A stretch of DNA of 64,000 bases from Saprospirales bacterium (GTDB taxonomy: Bacteria > Bacteroidota > Bacteroidia > Chitinophagales > Saprospiraceae), in contig JADJTT010000012.1 of NCBI GenBank assembly GCA_016711045.1, positions 124,001 through 188,000 of the forward strand. The letters are read 5' to 3'. The notes beneath the pieces were generated by a model. That model did not search any database. It saw only the letters and a list, made by a program, of their open reading frames with translations, and was not told the DNA's origin. The translations under genes and the position numbers were made by a program. Every line of letters begins with the position of its first letter. Within the stretch, counting starts at the first letter, position 1. Of this stretch, positions 45,012 through 52,930 are shown piece by piece.

Positions 45012-45035
45012 TCAGAGAACTCACTTAATATACAA

Positions 45036-47051
45036 ATGGCACACATGAGACTCCTGATCTTTGGTTTGTTTATTCTCCTCCTAGGGTTTTGTACTCCTCC
45101 CGTAAATGAAAAGCTTACGGAGGTACGGACCAGTTTCAGTGATTCCCTGCTGCAACAAATCTATGATTACCAGGATCATCAGCAAACGGATAGTCTTTTC
45201 AGCTATTTCCGTAGCCCGGACCCATCCTATCGGTATGCCGCTGCATTGGCTTTCAGCTCGATCAAAGACTCAACGGCCATCGACAGCCTCCTCCCGTTAT
45301 TAAAGGATGAGATTGAAAAGGTAAGGGTTGCAGCAGCATATTCGTTGGGGCAAATTGGTTCGGCCCGGGCGGAGGGAGCCCTGATAAAAGCTTTTAACCA
45401 ATATGACACGGCCGGCATTTGGAACCAAACCAACGCCGCTATATTGGAGGCGATCGGCAAATGCGGGACGCCCAAATTCCTGGAAGCGCTTAGCACCATA
45501 AAGACTTACCAGCCTACAGACACCGTGCTGGTGGAAGGGCAGGCCTGGGGTATTTTTCGGTATGCACAGCGGAGCATCATTTCTCCGGAAGGAACAGCCA
45601 CCATGTTGCGTTTTATCAGCAATCCGGCATATCCTGTCAAAGTCCGTCTGATCGCCAGTTACTATCTCTATCGAGGCAAAGACCTTGATCTTTCCGCTTC
45701 TGTGAGCGACATTGCCCAAATTCTGGCCCGGGAAGACAACCCCATGGTGCGACTCAACCTGGTGATCCCCCTGGGCCGTACGAAAGATCCCATTGCACTC
45801 AATGCCTTGCTCAACCAATACAACCTCGAACCGGAGATCCAGGTGAAAGCCAACATTCTTCGCGCGTTGGCCAATTTCGATTATGAATCCGTAAAGGCGC
45901 TTTACTTCACTGCGCTCAACGATCCAAACTACCATATCTCCCGAACGGCTGCCCAGTTTTTCGTAGACTATGGACAACCGGTAGAAGCCAGGAATTATTG
46001 GGAAAAAGCGAAAGATTCCCTGAATTGGGAGACCCAGGTGCTGCTCTACACCGCTGCCAACCGGCACACCTCCGACTCCATGTCTTATACCAAAGGGGCC
46101 ATCAATCAGGAGCTCCGCCAGCGTTTTGAGCAAAGTACCAACCCTTATGAAAAAGCCGCCACCCTTACAGCCCTGGGCGAGTTTGGGTGGAACTACCGCA
46201 ACATCAAAGAGATGGGATTCAATGCGATGGAAGAAGTGGTCCGGACTGCCTGCATGGAAGCCATTGCCAAAGCCACGAAAAAGCCGGAATTTCGGCAGTA
46301 TTTTGGCATTTCCTACCGACGGGTACGGCAAGAGATCAGTAACTATTGCGTAGAAGCCATAAATAAGGGCGATGTGGGGATGATGGCCATAGCCGCTGAA
46401 ATTTTCCGGGAACCCGGGCTCAATTTCCGGGGCACGATCGACAGCCTTGCCTTTCTGGAAAATGCAATGGCAAAACTGGAGTTGCCCCGCGACATAGAGA
46501 CCTTTAACGAACTAAAGAAAACACTCGATTTCTTTCAGGATAAAAAAGATACGAAGCTGGAAAAACCGGCCTACAACCATCCTATCGATTGGACCCTGGC
46601 CGCTTCTATACAGGAAGGAACCCAGGTAACCATAGAGACCACCCGGGGCAAAATCGTACTGGAATTGTGGCCCGACTTTGCACCAGGCACCGTGGCCAAT
46701 TTTGTCTCGCTGTTGCGATCGGGTTTTTACGACGATAAAGCATTTCACCGGGTAGTCACCAATTTTGTCATCCAGGGAGGCTGTCCCAGGGGCGATGGAT
46801 ATGGCAGCCTGGATTATTCCATCCGGTCCGAATTGCCCTATTTGCACTACGACCAACCCGGTCTGATCGGTATGGCCTCTTCCGGCAATCACACGGAATG
46901 TACCCAATTTTTCATCACCCACGCCCCGGCGCTCCATTTGGACGGCAACTATACCATTTTTGGAAAAGTGGTATCGGGAATGGAAGTAGTAAATCAAATC
47001 AGGATCGGAGACCGAATTGAAAAAATAACTATTCAAGAAGAACCTCAATAG
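45036..47051 (+). CDS. HEAT-repeat lipoprotein with C-terminal cyclophilin domain
   Basis: A 671-residue protein; ATG at 45036 (a second at 45045 is equally possible). Lipobox LLLGFC. Residues 40-510 contain HEAT-like helical repeats (e.g. YAAALAFSSIKDSTAIDSLL, VRVAAAYSLGQIG). Residues 540-671 are a cyclophilin-type peptidyl-prolyl isomerase: TVANFVSLLRSGFYDDKAFH, FVIQGGCPRGDGYGS, GMASSGNHTECTQFFIT. The combination suggests an envelope folding factor with a protein-binding arm. It starts 14 bases ahead of gcvT, so they may share a transcript. The fusion is seen in Bacteroidota; its clients are unknown. Confidence 0.85.
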   Translation: MAHMRLLIFGLFILLLGFCTPPVNEKLTEVRTSFSDSLLQQIYDYQDHQQTDSLFSYFRSPDPSYRYAAALAFSSIKDSTAIDSLLPLLKDEIEKVRVAAAYSLGQIGSARAEGALIKAFNQYDTAGIWNQTNAAILEAIGKCGTPKFLEALSTIKTYQPTDTVLVEGQAWGIFRYAQRSIISPEGTATMLRFISNPAYPVKVRLIASYYLYRGKDLDLSASVSDIAQILAREDNPMVRLNLVIPLGRTKDPIALNALLNQYNLEPEIQVKANILRALANFDYESVKALYFTALNDPNYHISRTAAQFFVDYGQPVEARNYWEKAKDSLNWETQVLLYTAANRHTSDSMSYTKGAINQELRQRFEQSTNPYEKAATLTALGEFGWNYRNIKEMGFNAMEEVVRTACMEAIAKATKKPEFRQYFGISYRRVRQEISNYCVEAINKGDVGMMAIAAEIFREPGLNFRGTIDSLAFLENAMAKLELPRDIETFNELKKTLDFFQDKKDTKLEKPAYNHPIDWTLAASIQEGTQVTIETTRGKIVLELWPDFAPGTVANFVSLLRSGFYDDKAFHRVVTNFVIQGGCPRGDGYGSLDYSIRSELPYLHYDQPGLIGMASSGNHTECTQFFITHAPALHLDGNYTIFGKVVSGMEVVNQIRIGDRIEKITIQEEPQ

Positions 47052-47065
47052 AAAAAAACGTACCT

Positions 47066-48175
47066 ATGAAATTCACCCCGCTAAACGATAAGCACATTGC
47101 CCTGGGGGCAAAAATGGTCGAATTTGCCGGCTACAACATGCCTGTGTCCTATGCAGGTATTACCGAAGAACATCACACAGTACGCAAGAATGTTGGGGTA
47201 TTTGACGTATCCCACATGGGCGAATTTATCGTCCGTGGTAAGCAAGCGCTGGATTTGGTCCAGAAAGTGACTTCCAATGATGCCTCTAAATTGGCGATCG
47301 GCCAGGCACAATATTCCTGCCTCCCCAACGAAGACGGCGGTATTGTCGACGACCTGCTGGTATACCGCCTTTCCGAAGAAATGGCCGCTGAAGGCGAACA
47401 GGCGTTCATGCTCGTCGTCAACGCCTCCAATATGGAGAAAGACTGGGCCTGGATCAGTAAGCACAACCATTTCGACACCCGGATGATCAACATCTCGGAC
47501 GAAACCGGACTACTGGCCGTGCAGGGACCGAATGCCGGAAAGGCGCTGCAATCCCTGACGGATATTCCCCTCGACAGCATTGAATACTACCACTTTACAA
47601 AGGGGCGCTTCGCAGGTATAGACAACGTGCTGATTTCCGCCACCGGCTATACCGGCGCGGGTGGGTTTGAGCTTTACGCCGAAGTCAAACACATTCCCGC
47701 GCTTTGGGACGCCATCTTTGAAGCCGGCAAACCACTGGGCATCAAACCTATCGGCCTGGGCGCCCGCGATACCCTCCGCCTGGAAATGGGCTTCTGCCTC
47801 TATGGGAATGACATCAATGATACGACCTCTCCCCTCGAAGCGGGATTGGGCTGGATCACCAAACTCAAAAAAGGCACGTTCGTGGGTAGCAACTGGATCG
47901 GAAAACAAAAGGAAGAAGGGGTATCCCGGAAGCTGGTTGGTTTCGTCGTCAACGACCGCCGCGTACCCCGGCACGACTATCCCATTGAAGATGCCGAAGG
48001 CAACGTCATCGGGGTAGTGACCTCCGGCACCCAATCGCCTTCTCTGGAAAAACCCATAGGCATGGGATATGTGACCATGCCGTTCAGCAAACCCGACTCC
48101 AGGATTATGGTCGTTGCGGGAAATAAGCGCCTGGAAGCGATCGTAGTACCCTTGCCGATCTATAAAGTGGAGTAA
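47066..48175 (+). CDS. gcvT: Glycine cleavage system aminomethyltransferase (T protein)
   Basis: A 369-residue protein of normal length. It shows MPVSYAGITEEHHTVRKNVG, VFDVSHMGEF, the folate-binding DDLLVYR segment and ATGYTGAGGFELY. C-terminal GIVTSGTQSPSLEKPIGMGYV-type sequence is also present. It transfers the methylene group from aminomethyl-lipoyl H protein to tetrahydrofolate, releasing ammonia. No other gcv gene is adjacent, which is normal in Bacteroidota. Confidence 0.95.
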   Translation: MKFTPLNDKHIALGAKMVEFAGYNMPVSYAGITEEHHTVRKNVGVFDVSHMGEFIVRGKQALDLVQKVTSNDASKLAIGQAQYSCLPNEDGGIVDDLLVYRLSEEMAAEGEQAFMLVVNASNMEKDWAWISKHNHFDTRMINISDETGLLAVQGPNAGKALQSLTDIPLDSIEYYHFTKGRFAGIDNVLISATGYTGAGGFELYAEVKHIPALWDAIFEAGKPLGIKPIGLGARDTLRLEMGFCLYGNDINDTTSPLEAGLGWITKLKKGTFVGSNWIGKQKEEGVSRKLVGFVVNDRRVPRHDYPIEDAEGNVIGVVTSGTQSPSLEKPIGMGYVTMPFSKPDSRIMVVAGNKRLEAIVVPLPIYKVE

Positions 48176-48223
48176 GGAGCTTTTACTTGCGCCGGTACTG
48201 ATTTTTCTTGATATTGGCATAAG

Positions 48224-48334
48224 TACTTTGTAAACAAAGTATCTTAATGTTTTTTATAAGACTTTCAGCGGGCTGAGCCCGCTGAAAGTCTTATAAAGAC
48301 TGGTTGCGGGCGCAGCCCCGCAACCAGTCTTTAT
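48224..48334. repeat. Three adjacent hairpins between gcvT and the GbsR regulator
   Basis: Hairpin 1 has 8-bp arms (48224-48231, 48234-48241). Hairpin 2 has 18-bp or longer arms (48255-48272, 48278-48295). Hairpin 3 has 18-bp arms (48293-48310, 48317-48334), overlapping hairpin 2 by three bases (48293-48295), so the two cannot both be extended fully. They resemble the other long elements in architecture, but with a GCGGGC core. Confidence 0.75.
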
Positions 48335-48358
48335 AAACTTATTTAATTTACAGTGTCA

Positions 48359-48366
48359 TAAGTTTC
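48359..48366 (+). promoter_or_regulatory. Near-consensus -7 box of the regulator gene
   Basis: TAAGTTTC differs from TAnnTTTG at the last base only. It lies 31 bases upstream of the ATG and is inside the operator-like palindrome at 48360-48383. Confidence 0.3.
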
Positions 48367-48383
48367 AAAATGTTTTGAAACTT
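48360..48383. promoter_or_regulatory. Operator-like 24-bp palindrome upstream of the GbsR/MarR gene
   Basis: Arms AAGTTTCAAAA and TTTTGAAACTT (48360-48370, 48373-48383) are perfect around TG. It ends 13 bases before the start codon at 48397 and overlaps the candidate -7 box. MarR-type proteins bind palindromes of this size near their own promoters; autoregulation is inferred. Confidence 0.5.
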
Positions 48384-48396
48384 CAAAACTTCAGCA

Positions 48397-48900
48397 ATGG
48401 ACTTGGCGGAAGGCAAAGATAAATTTATACAATCGTGGGGAGCCCTTGGCTCTAGTTGGGGAGTTAACCGCACCATGGCCCAGATCCATGCCCTTTTGCT
48501 CATATCTCCGGAGGCCTTGAGTGCAGATGATATTATGGAAGACCTCCAGGTGTCGAGAGGGAATGCCAATATGAACCTGCGTGCATTGATTGACTGGGGA
48601 TTGGTCTACAAGGAATTGAAGGCCGGCGAACGCCGCGAGTTTTTCCGGGCCGAAAAGGATATATGGGAAGTGGTCAAGAAGATCATCATTCAGCGCAAGA
48701 AAAGAGAACTGGAGCCCATGCTAAAGGTGCTCGATGAAGTTTCCAGTGTAGCGCCCAACGGCGACCCCCTCGCAGAGGAGTTCCATCAGGTCGTCCGGGA
48801 CATTAAACTTTTTTCCAACAAAGCAGACGCGACGTTAGATACCCTCACCCGTGCCGACTCCAACTGGTTTGTGGGGACGTTTTTGAAGATGGTGAAGTAA
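48397..48900 (+). CDS. GbsR/MarR-family transcriptional regulator
   Basis: A 167-residue protein with a winged helix-turn-helix at about residues 20-95 (GVNRTMAQIHALLL, ALSADDIMEDLQVSRGNANMNLRALIDWGLV), followed by a helical region. The sequence is that of the GbsR-like regulators of Bacteroidota. Targets cannot be predicted; an operator-like palindrome covers its promoter. The neighbour on the right is convergent (serA-like). Confidence 0.88.
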   Translation: MDLAEGKDKFIQSWGALGSSWGVNRTMAQIHALLLISPEALSADDIMEDLQVSRGNANMNLRALIDWGLVYKELKAGERREFFRAEKDIWEVVKKIIIQRKKRELEPMLKVLDEVSSVAPNGDPLAEEFHQVVRDIKLFSNKADATLDTLTRADSNWFVGTFLKMVK

Positions 48901-48915
48901 AAAGCAGCTCAGTCG

Positions 48916-49881
48916 TTACTTGTCATCCCCAAAAAATGCCAATATCCGGTCGGCTAGTTCAAGGCCAATAAGTCCTTGGGCCTCCTGGGTAGATGCGCCG
49001 ATATGTGGGGTTACGGAAATTTTCGGATGGTCGAGCAATTCTTTTCTGGGCTTTGGCTCGTCATCAAATACATCCAGGCCAACGCCGGCGATCTTGCCAC
49101 TTTTTAATCCCTCCAGCAGGGCTAACTCATCAATGGCGCCACCCCGGCTGGTGTTGATCAGGAATACGCCGGCTTTCATCCTGGAGATCTCCTCCCCCGT
49201 GATTAGCGGACGGCCGCCACTGAAAGGTACGTGCAGCGTGATGAAATCGCTTTTAGCAAGCATTTCCTCCAACTCATGGGTACGCACGCGTACCGATAGG
49301 CTAACGTCTTCCGAGTTATAGACGTTGATATCGATTTCCACTTCATCGACCACCATGTCGACGGCAAGCACATGCATACCTAAGGCTACACCGATGCGGG
49401 CTACTTCCCGGCCGATCCGGCCAAAACCAAGGATGCCCAAGGTTTTACCCCGCAATTGAACCCCATCGGAATAGGTCTTTTTAAGGTTTTTGAAGTCAGT
49501 CTGTCCTTTTGCCGGCATCACGCGGTTGGACAAATACAGCTTTCTGGCCAGGGAGAACATGTGGGCAAAAGTGAGCTCCGCTACCGCCTGTGAGGAAGAT
49601 GCCGGCGTATTCATTACCGTAATGCCTCTGGCACGGGCACATTCTACGTCGATATTATCCAAACCTACCCCTCCGCGGGCAATAATCTTCAAATTGGGGC
49701 AAGCTTCGATCACTTCTTTAGTAACCTTTGTGGCGCTGCGCACGATGATCACATCATAGGCAGGCAAGACCTTGTGCAGGTCTTCCTGCAGAACCTTTTT
49801 AGTATCTACTTGATATCCAGCCTCTTCTAGTAAAGTTAGACCATCTTCATGGATGCCGTCGTTGGCGAGAATTTTGATCAT
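48916..49881 (-). CDS. serA: D-3-phosphoglycerate dehydrogenase-like 2-hydroxyacid dehydrogenase
   Basis: A 321-residue protein. Substrate domain opens with ILANDGIHEDGLTLL; the Rossmann domain has LGFGRIGREVA, and the catalytic Arg/Glu/His region is seen in TSRGGAIDE, VGLDVFDDEP and TPHIGASTQEAQ. SRGG and HIGAST support 3-phosphoglycerate dehydrogenase over lactate or glyoxylate enzymes. It lacks the C-terminal ACT domain, so serine feedback is unlikely. First step of serine synthesis is the probable role; a paralogue cannot be ruled out. Confidence 0.85.
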   Translation of the reverse strand: MIKILANDGIHEDGLTLLEEAGYQVDTKKVLQEDLHKVLPAYDVIIVRSATKVTKEVIEACPNLKIIARGGVGLDNIDVECARARGITVMNTPASSSQAVAELTFAHMFSLARKLYLSNRVMPAKGQTDFKNLKKTYSDGVQLRGKTLGILGFGRIGREVARIGVALGMHVLAVDMVVDEVEIDINVYNSEDVSLSVRVRTHELEEMLAKSDFITLHVPFSGGRPLITGEEISRMKAGVFLINTSRGGAIDELALLEGLKSGKIAGVGLDVFDDEPKPRKELLDHPKISVTPHIGASTQEAQGLIGLELADRILAFFGDDK

Positions 49882-50001
49882 TGCAGGTGATTTTTGCTAT
49901 GCAAAGAAAGACATAATACCGGTCTTTTTAAAGACATCTGCTAAATATTGCCTTCCTGCTTCATTTTGAAACCTCCCGGCCCTTTCAGATGTTTTGACAG
50001 C

Positions 50002-50634
50002 ATGATCACAGAGGCAAAGCTGTTCCAGCTACAAGAACGAATGCAAGCGCCCTTGCCCGGGAAGGAAGCCCAATACCGGATGGCGCATGTGGCCCGACAG
50101 GCGGAATACCCTATCCCGGACCATGCCCGGAAAGCGGGTGTGTTGGCTTTGTTTTACCCCAACAGCCAGGGCCAATGGCATCTGGCGTTGATCGAGCGGG
50201 TATCTCACCACTCCAACGATCGTCATGGGGGGCAGATCAGTTTTCCGGGCGGAGGCTTCGAAGCGGAAGATGGTACATTAATGCGCACGGCACTCCGGGA
50301 AACCGAGGAGGAGATCGGCATCCACACCAGTGATGTGCAGGTGTTGGGGCCCCTCACAGATCTGTATATACCCGTCAGTAATTACCTGGTACATCCTTTT
50401 GCCGGCATTCTTTCCGGCACGCCGACATTTTCACCCCAATGGAGCGAGGTGAAGGCCGTGGTGGAAGCTCCGCTTGATTTGCTTTGCGATCCCGCTACCA
50501 GGCAGACAACCGATCTGCACATTTCTTCCAACATGTTGTTGAAAGACGTGCCCTATTTCAACGTGTTCGGAAAAGTGATTTGGGGCGCCACGGCAATGAT
50601 GCTGAGCGAGTTGCTGGAGCTATTGGAGCCTTAA
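50002..50634 (+). CDS. NUDIX hydrolase, CoA pyrophosphatase type
   Basis: A 210-residue protein from the ATG at 50002 (MITEAKLFQLQ); an earlier ATG at 49948 leads into an unlikely extension. The NUDIX box GGGFEAEDGTLMRTALRETE is followed by EEIGI, and the preceding GGQISFPGG is the UPF0035-type signature of coenzyme A diphosphatases. It likely hydrolyses CoA or related nucleotides to 4'-phosphopantetheine and 3',5'-ADP. It precedes pyrD with a short gap. Confidence 0.87.
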   Translation: MITEAKLFQLQERMQAPLPGKEAQYRMAHVARQAEYPIPDHARKAGVLALFYPNSQGQWHLALIERVSHHSNDRHGGQISFPGGGFEAEDGTLMRTALRETEEEIGIHTSDVQVLGPLTDLYIPVSNYLVHPFAGILSGTPTFSPQWSEVKAVVEAPLDLLCDPATRQTTDLHISSNMLLKDVPYFNVFGKVIWGATAMMLSELLELLEP

Positions 50635-50650
50635 TTAGGGATAAATTACC

Positions 50651-50658
50651 TATTTTTG
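50651..50658 (+). promoter_or_regulatory. Candidate -7 box of pyrD
   Basis: TATTTTTG (fits TAnnTTTG), 37 bases before the pyrD start. A TTG at 50623-50625 is 25 bases upstream, slightly long for a -33 element. Confidence 0.4.
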
Positions 50659-50695
50659 AGCCGTCAGCCTTTTCAAAAATAAATACACGCCCCCT

Positions 50696-51742
50696 TTGGA
50701 TACGCTCTACCGGTTCTTGTTGAAGCCCTTCCTTTTCGCGCTTTCTCCTGAGCGCGCGCATCGATTGACACTGATCCTTTTTGAGACTGCCCTGCGCATT
50801 CCGATACTATCCGCTTGGGTGAAAGCCGTATTCAAGCTTGAAGACCCGCGGTTGGAGCGGGAGGTATTTGGACTTCGTTTTCGCAATCCCATCGGATTAG
50901 CTGCCGGATTTGACAAAAACGGCGCCCATATTCACACGATGGCCCAATTGGGATTCGGATTCCTGGAAGTGGGTACCGTGACGCCGAAAGGGCAGGAAGG
51001 CAACCCTGCGCCCCGTCTTTTCCGGTTGCCCCAGGACAAGGCCTTGATCAACCGGATGGGGTTCAACAACGAGGGGTTGGATACGCTGGTAAGGCAGCTT
51101 CAAAAGCCCCGGCCAGCGGGGATATTGATCGGGGGGAATATTGGCAAAAACAAGATCACGCCTAATGAAGAAGCCACTGCCGACTACGTGGCGTGCTTTG
51201 AAGCCATTTTCCCTTATGTCGATTATTTTGTGGTAAATGTGAGTTCTCCCAATACCCCCGGGCTTCGGGAGTTGCAGGAAAAGGAGCCTTTACAGGCATT
51301 GCTGCAAAAATTGCAGGACCTGAACCGGGAAAAGCCGACCCCTAAACCCATTTTATTGAAAATCGCCCCCGACCTCAGCGATACCCAGCTTGACGACATT
51401 GTGGCTATCGTCCTGGAAACCCGGCTGGCGGGGATCATTGCCACGAACACGACCATTTCCAGGGAAGGCTTGCAAACCTCGTCTGCCGAGGTGGAAGCCA
51501 TCGGAGCGGGGGGACTGAGTGGTCGGCCTTTACGGCAACGGGCCACGGAGGTCATTCGGTACTTGCACCAAAGGCTCGGGAAGGATGTCCCCATCATCGG
51601 AGTCGGCGGAATTGGCAGTGCCGGAGATGCCCTGGAAAAACTACAGGCAGGGGCATCGCTCATTCAGGTTTATTCCAGCCTGGTTTACGAAGGCCCCACG
51701 TTGATCCGAAAGATAAAAGAGGGCATTCTAACCCACGCTTAG
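50696..51742 (+). CDS. pyrD: Dihydroorotate dehydrogenase (quinone), class 2
   Basis: A 348-residue FMN enzyme. The start is a TTG: the in-frame stop at 50657-50659 leaves no ATG or GTG between it and the class 2 N-terminal helix (LSPERAHRLTLILFE). The FMN/substrate segments NPIGLAAGFDKNG, GFGFLEVGTVTPKG, INRMGFNNEG and NVSSPNTPGL are present, as is SLVYEGP at the end. It oxidises dihydroorotate to orotate at the membrane and passes electrons to quinone in pyrimidine synthesis. Confidence 0.95.
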   Translation: MDTLYRFLLKPFLFALSPERAHRLTLILFETALRIPILSAWVKAVFKLEDPRLEREVFGLRFRNPIGLAAGFDKNGAHIHTMAQLGFGFLEVGTVTPKGQEGNPAPRLFRLPQDKALINRMGFNNEGLDTLVRQLQKPRPAGILIGGNIGKNKITPNEEATADYVACFEAIFPYVDYFVVNVSSPNTPGLRELQEKEPLQALLQKLQDLNREKPTPKPILLKIAPDLSDTQLDDIVAIVLETRLAGIIATNTTISREGLQTSSAEVEAIGAGGLSGRPLRQRATEVIRYLHQRLGKDVPIIGVGGIGSAGDALEKLQAGASLIQVYSSLVYEGPTLIRKIKEGILTHA

Positions 51743-51875
51743 GCATTCCTTCCGATTTTGGCACCTTTTTTGACTAGTAGAAAGCAAGCGTCCTGCTGAC
51801 GCCTGGCTTGACAAAAGATGGGAGACACCTACCCCTTTTTCCAAAAACGTGTGCATTCAAAAAATTCAGGTAAGG

Positions 51876-51986
51876 ATGGATTCCAACAAATCTCAAAGAT
51901 TCTACCGCGACTTCCGGTTTTGGATGGTCGTCATTTCGCTATCGCTATTGCTCTGGTTAAGCATCCAGAACTACCCTGGGGATTAA
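51876..51986 (+). CDS. 36-residue single-pass membrane protein
   Basis: Begins ATG at 51876 after AGGTAAGG, which gives a better ribosome-binding site than most genes here. It reads MDSNKSQRFYRDFRFWMV followed by a hydrophobic stretch VVISLSLLLWL and ends IQNYPGD; one membrane segment with a basic N-terminus. The stop overlaps the end of nadC by 4 bases. I do not recognise a family; the reading frame is intact and protein-like. Confidence 0.55.
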   Translation: MDSNKSQRFYRDFRFWMVVISLSLLLWLSIQNYPGD

Positions 51987-52855
51987 TCTTCTTCCTTTAC
52001 CACCTTAAGGCTGAGGTCCAGGCTCACGGCCGAATGGGTTAGTGCGCCCACAGAAATGAAATCGACACCTGTTTGGGCGACCCGTCGTACATTATGGATG
52101 GTAATCCCGCCGGAGGCCTCTGTTTCAAAGCGTTTTCCGACAATGGCCACCGCTTCTTCCAGTAGCGGGAGCTCAAAGTTATCGAGCAGTATCCGGTCAA
52201 TCTTTCCTACCTCCAGCACCTGGTACAATTCTACCAGATTGCGGACTTCCACCGTGACGTTAAGGTTCAACCCTTTTTCCTTTTGATAGGCCTCCACCCG
52301 TTCTATGGCCTGCCTGACCCCTCCACATTCATCGATGTGATTGTCTTTGATCATGATCCAATCGTAGAGGCCGACGCGGTAGTTGAGGCACCCGCCAAGG
52401 AGTACTGCCCATTTTTCCAGGAAACGAATCAACGGGGTGGTCTTCCGGGTATCCAGAATCCTGGTGCCCAGGTCTTCGACCTCAAAGGAGAACCGGCTGC
52501 TCTGGGTGGCTATGCCGCTCATGCGCTGCATGGTGTTCAATACAAGGCGCTCTGCCTGGAGTAGCGCCCGGGTATTGCATTCGACTTCGAACGCTACTTG
52601 CCCATAGTCCACATCGTCGCCATCCATTAACAATGCATGAAATTTGGAAGCTGGGTCCACTTTTCTAAATATGCGTTCAGCCACTTCGATCCCTGCGATC
52701 ACGCCGGCGTCTTTCACTAAAAGGTTGGCCCGGCAACGGTCGTCCGCGGGAATACAGGCCAACGAAGTATGATCGCCTTCGCCTACGTCTTCCCGAAGTC
52801 CATTTTCAATAAATGAATCCAGGTATTGATCCTTGGATTGAAATAGTAAATCCAT
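51983..52855 (-). CDS. nadC: Nicotinate-nucleotide pyrophosphorylase (carboxylating)
   Basis: A 290-residue protein from the ATG at 52855 (MDLLFQSKDQY). It shows VGEGDHTS, the PRPP/quinolinate-binding LNTMQRMSGIAT, and ILDTRKTTP, GGCLNYRVGLYDWIMIKDNH and EASGGI. It converts quinolinate and PRPP to nicotinate mononucleotide in NAD synthesis. The extra open frame upstream would run into the hairpin at 52880-52918 and is excluded. Confidence 0.95.
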   Translation of the reverse strand: MDLLFQSKDQYLDSFIENGLREDVGEGDHTSLACIPADDRCRANLLVKDAGVIAGIEVAERIFRKVDPASKFHALLMDGDDVDYGQVAFEVECNTRALLQAERLVLNTMQRMSGIATQSSRFSFEVEDLGTRILDTRKTTPLIRFLEKWAVLLGGCLNYRVGLYDWIMIKDNHIDECGGVRQAIERVEAYQKEKGLNLNVTVEVRNLVELYQVLEVGKIDRILLDNFELPLLEEAVAIVGKRFETEASGGITIHNVRRVAQTGVDFISVGALTHSAVSLDLSLKVVKEED

Positions 52856-52879
52856 ATCCGGCGGGTATGTAAGTTTTAA

Positions 52880-52918
52880 TTTAAAGACACTGCGACCTGT
52901 GGCTGCAGTGTCTTTAAA
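52880..52918. repeat. Hairpin with CACTGCGACC-TGT core, third copy
   Basis: Arms 52880-52893 and 52905-52918 pair perfectly over 14 bases; the inner GACC/GGCT pairs include one mismatch and one G-T. The core resembles that at 2187-2245 and 44966-45000. It lies between nadC and the PorT-like gene. Confidence 0.8.
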
Positions 52919-52930
52919 CAACTTAGTTGA

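Larger units (their letters stand above)
44841..45021. repeat. 181-bp intergenic element with 22-bp terminal inverted repeats (contains copy B)
   Basis: Perfect 22-bp inverted repeats (44841-44862 and 45000-45021) bound three hairpins: B1 (15-bp arms 44881-44895 and 44906-44920), B2 (14-bp arms 44921-44934 and 44938-44951) and B3 (44966-44974 with 44992-45000, plus inner GGCC pair). Borders TATACTCAA (44861) and CTTCCGTATA match copy A. The terminal repeats each contain an outward TATATTTG/CAAATATA box, facing the sigma gene and the HEAT-cyclophilin gene. No reading frame is present inside. Confidence 0.85.

Noticed and set aside
44841..45021. Insertion sequence
   Set aside because: There are inverted repeats but no transposase frame; at most a non-autonomous element, and target duplications are not visible.
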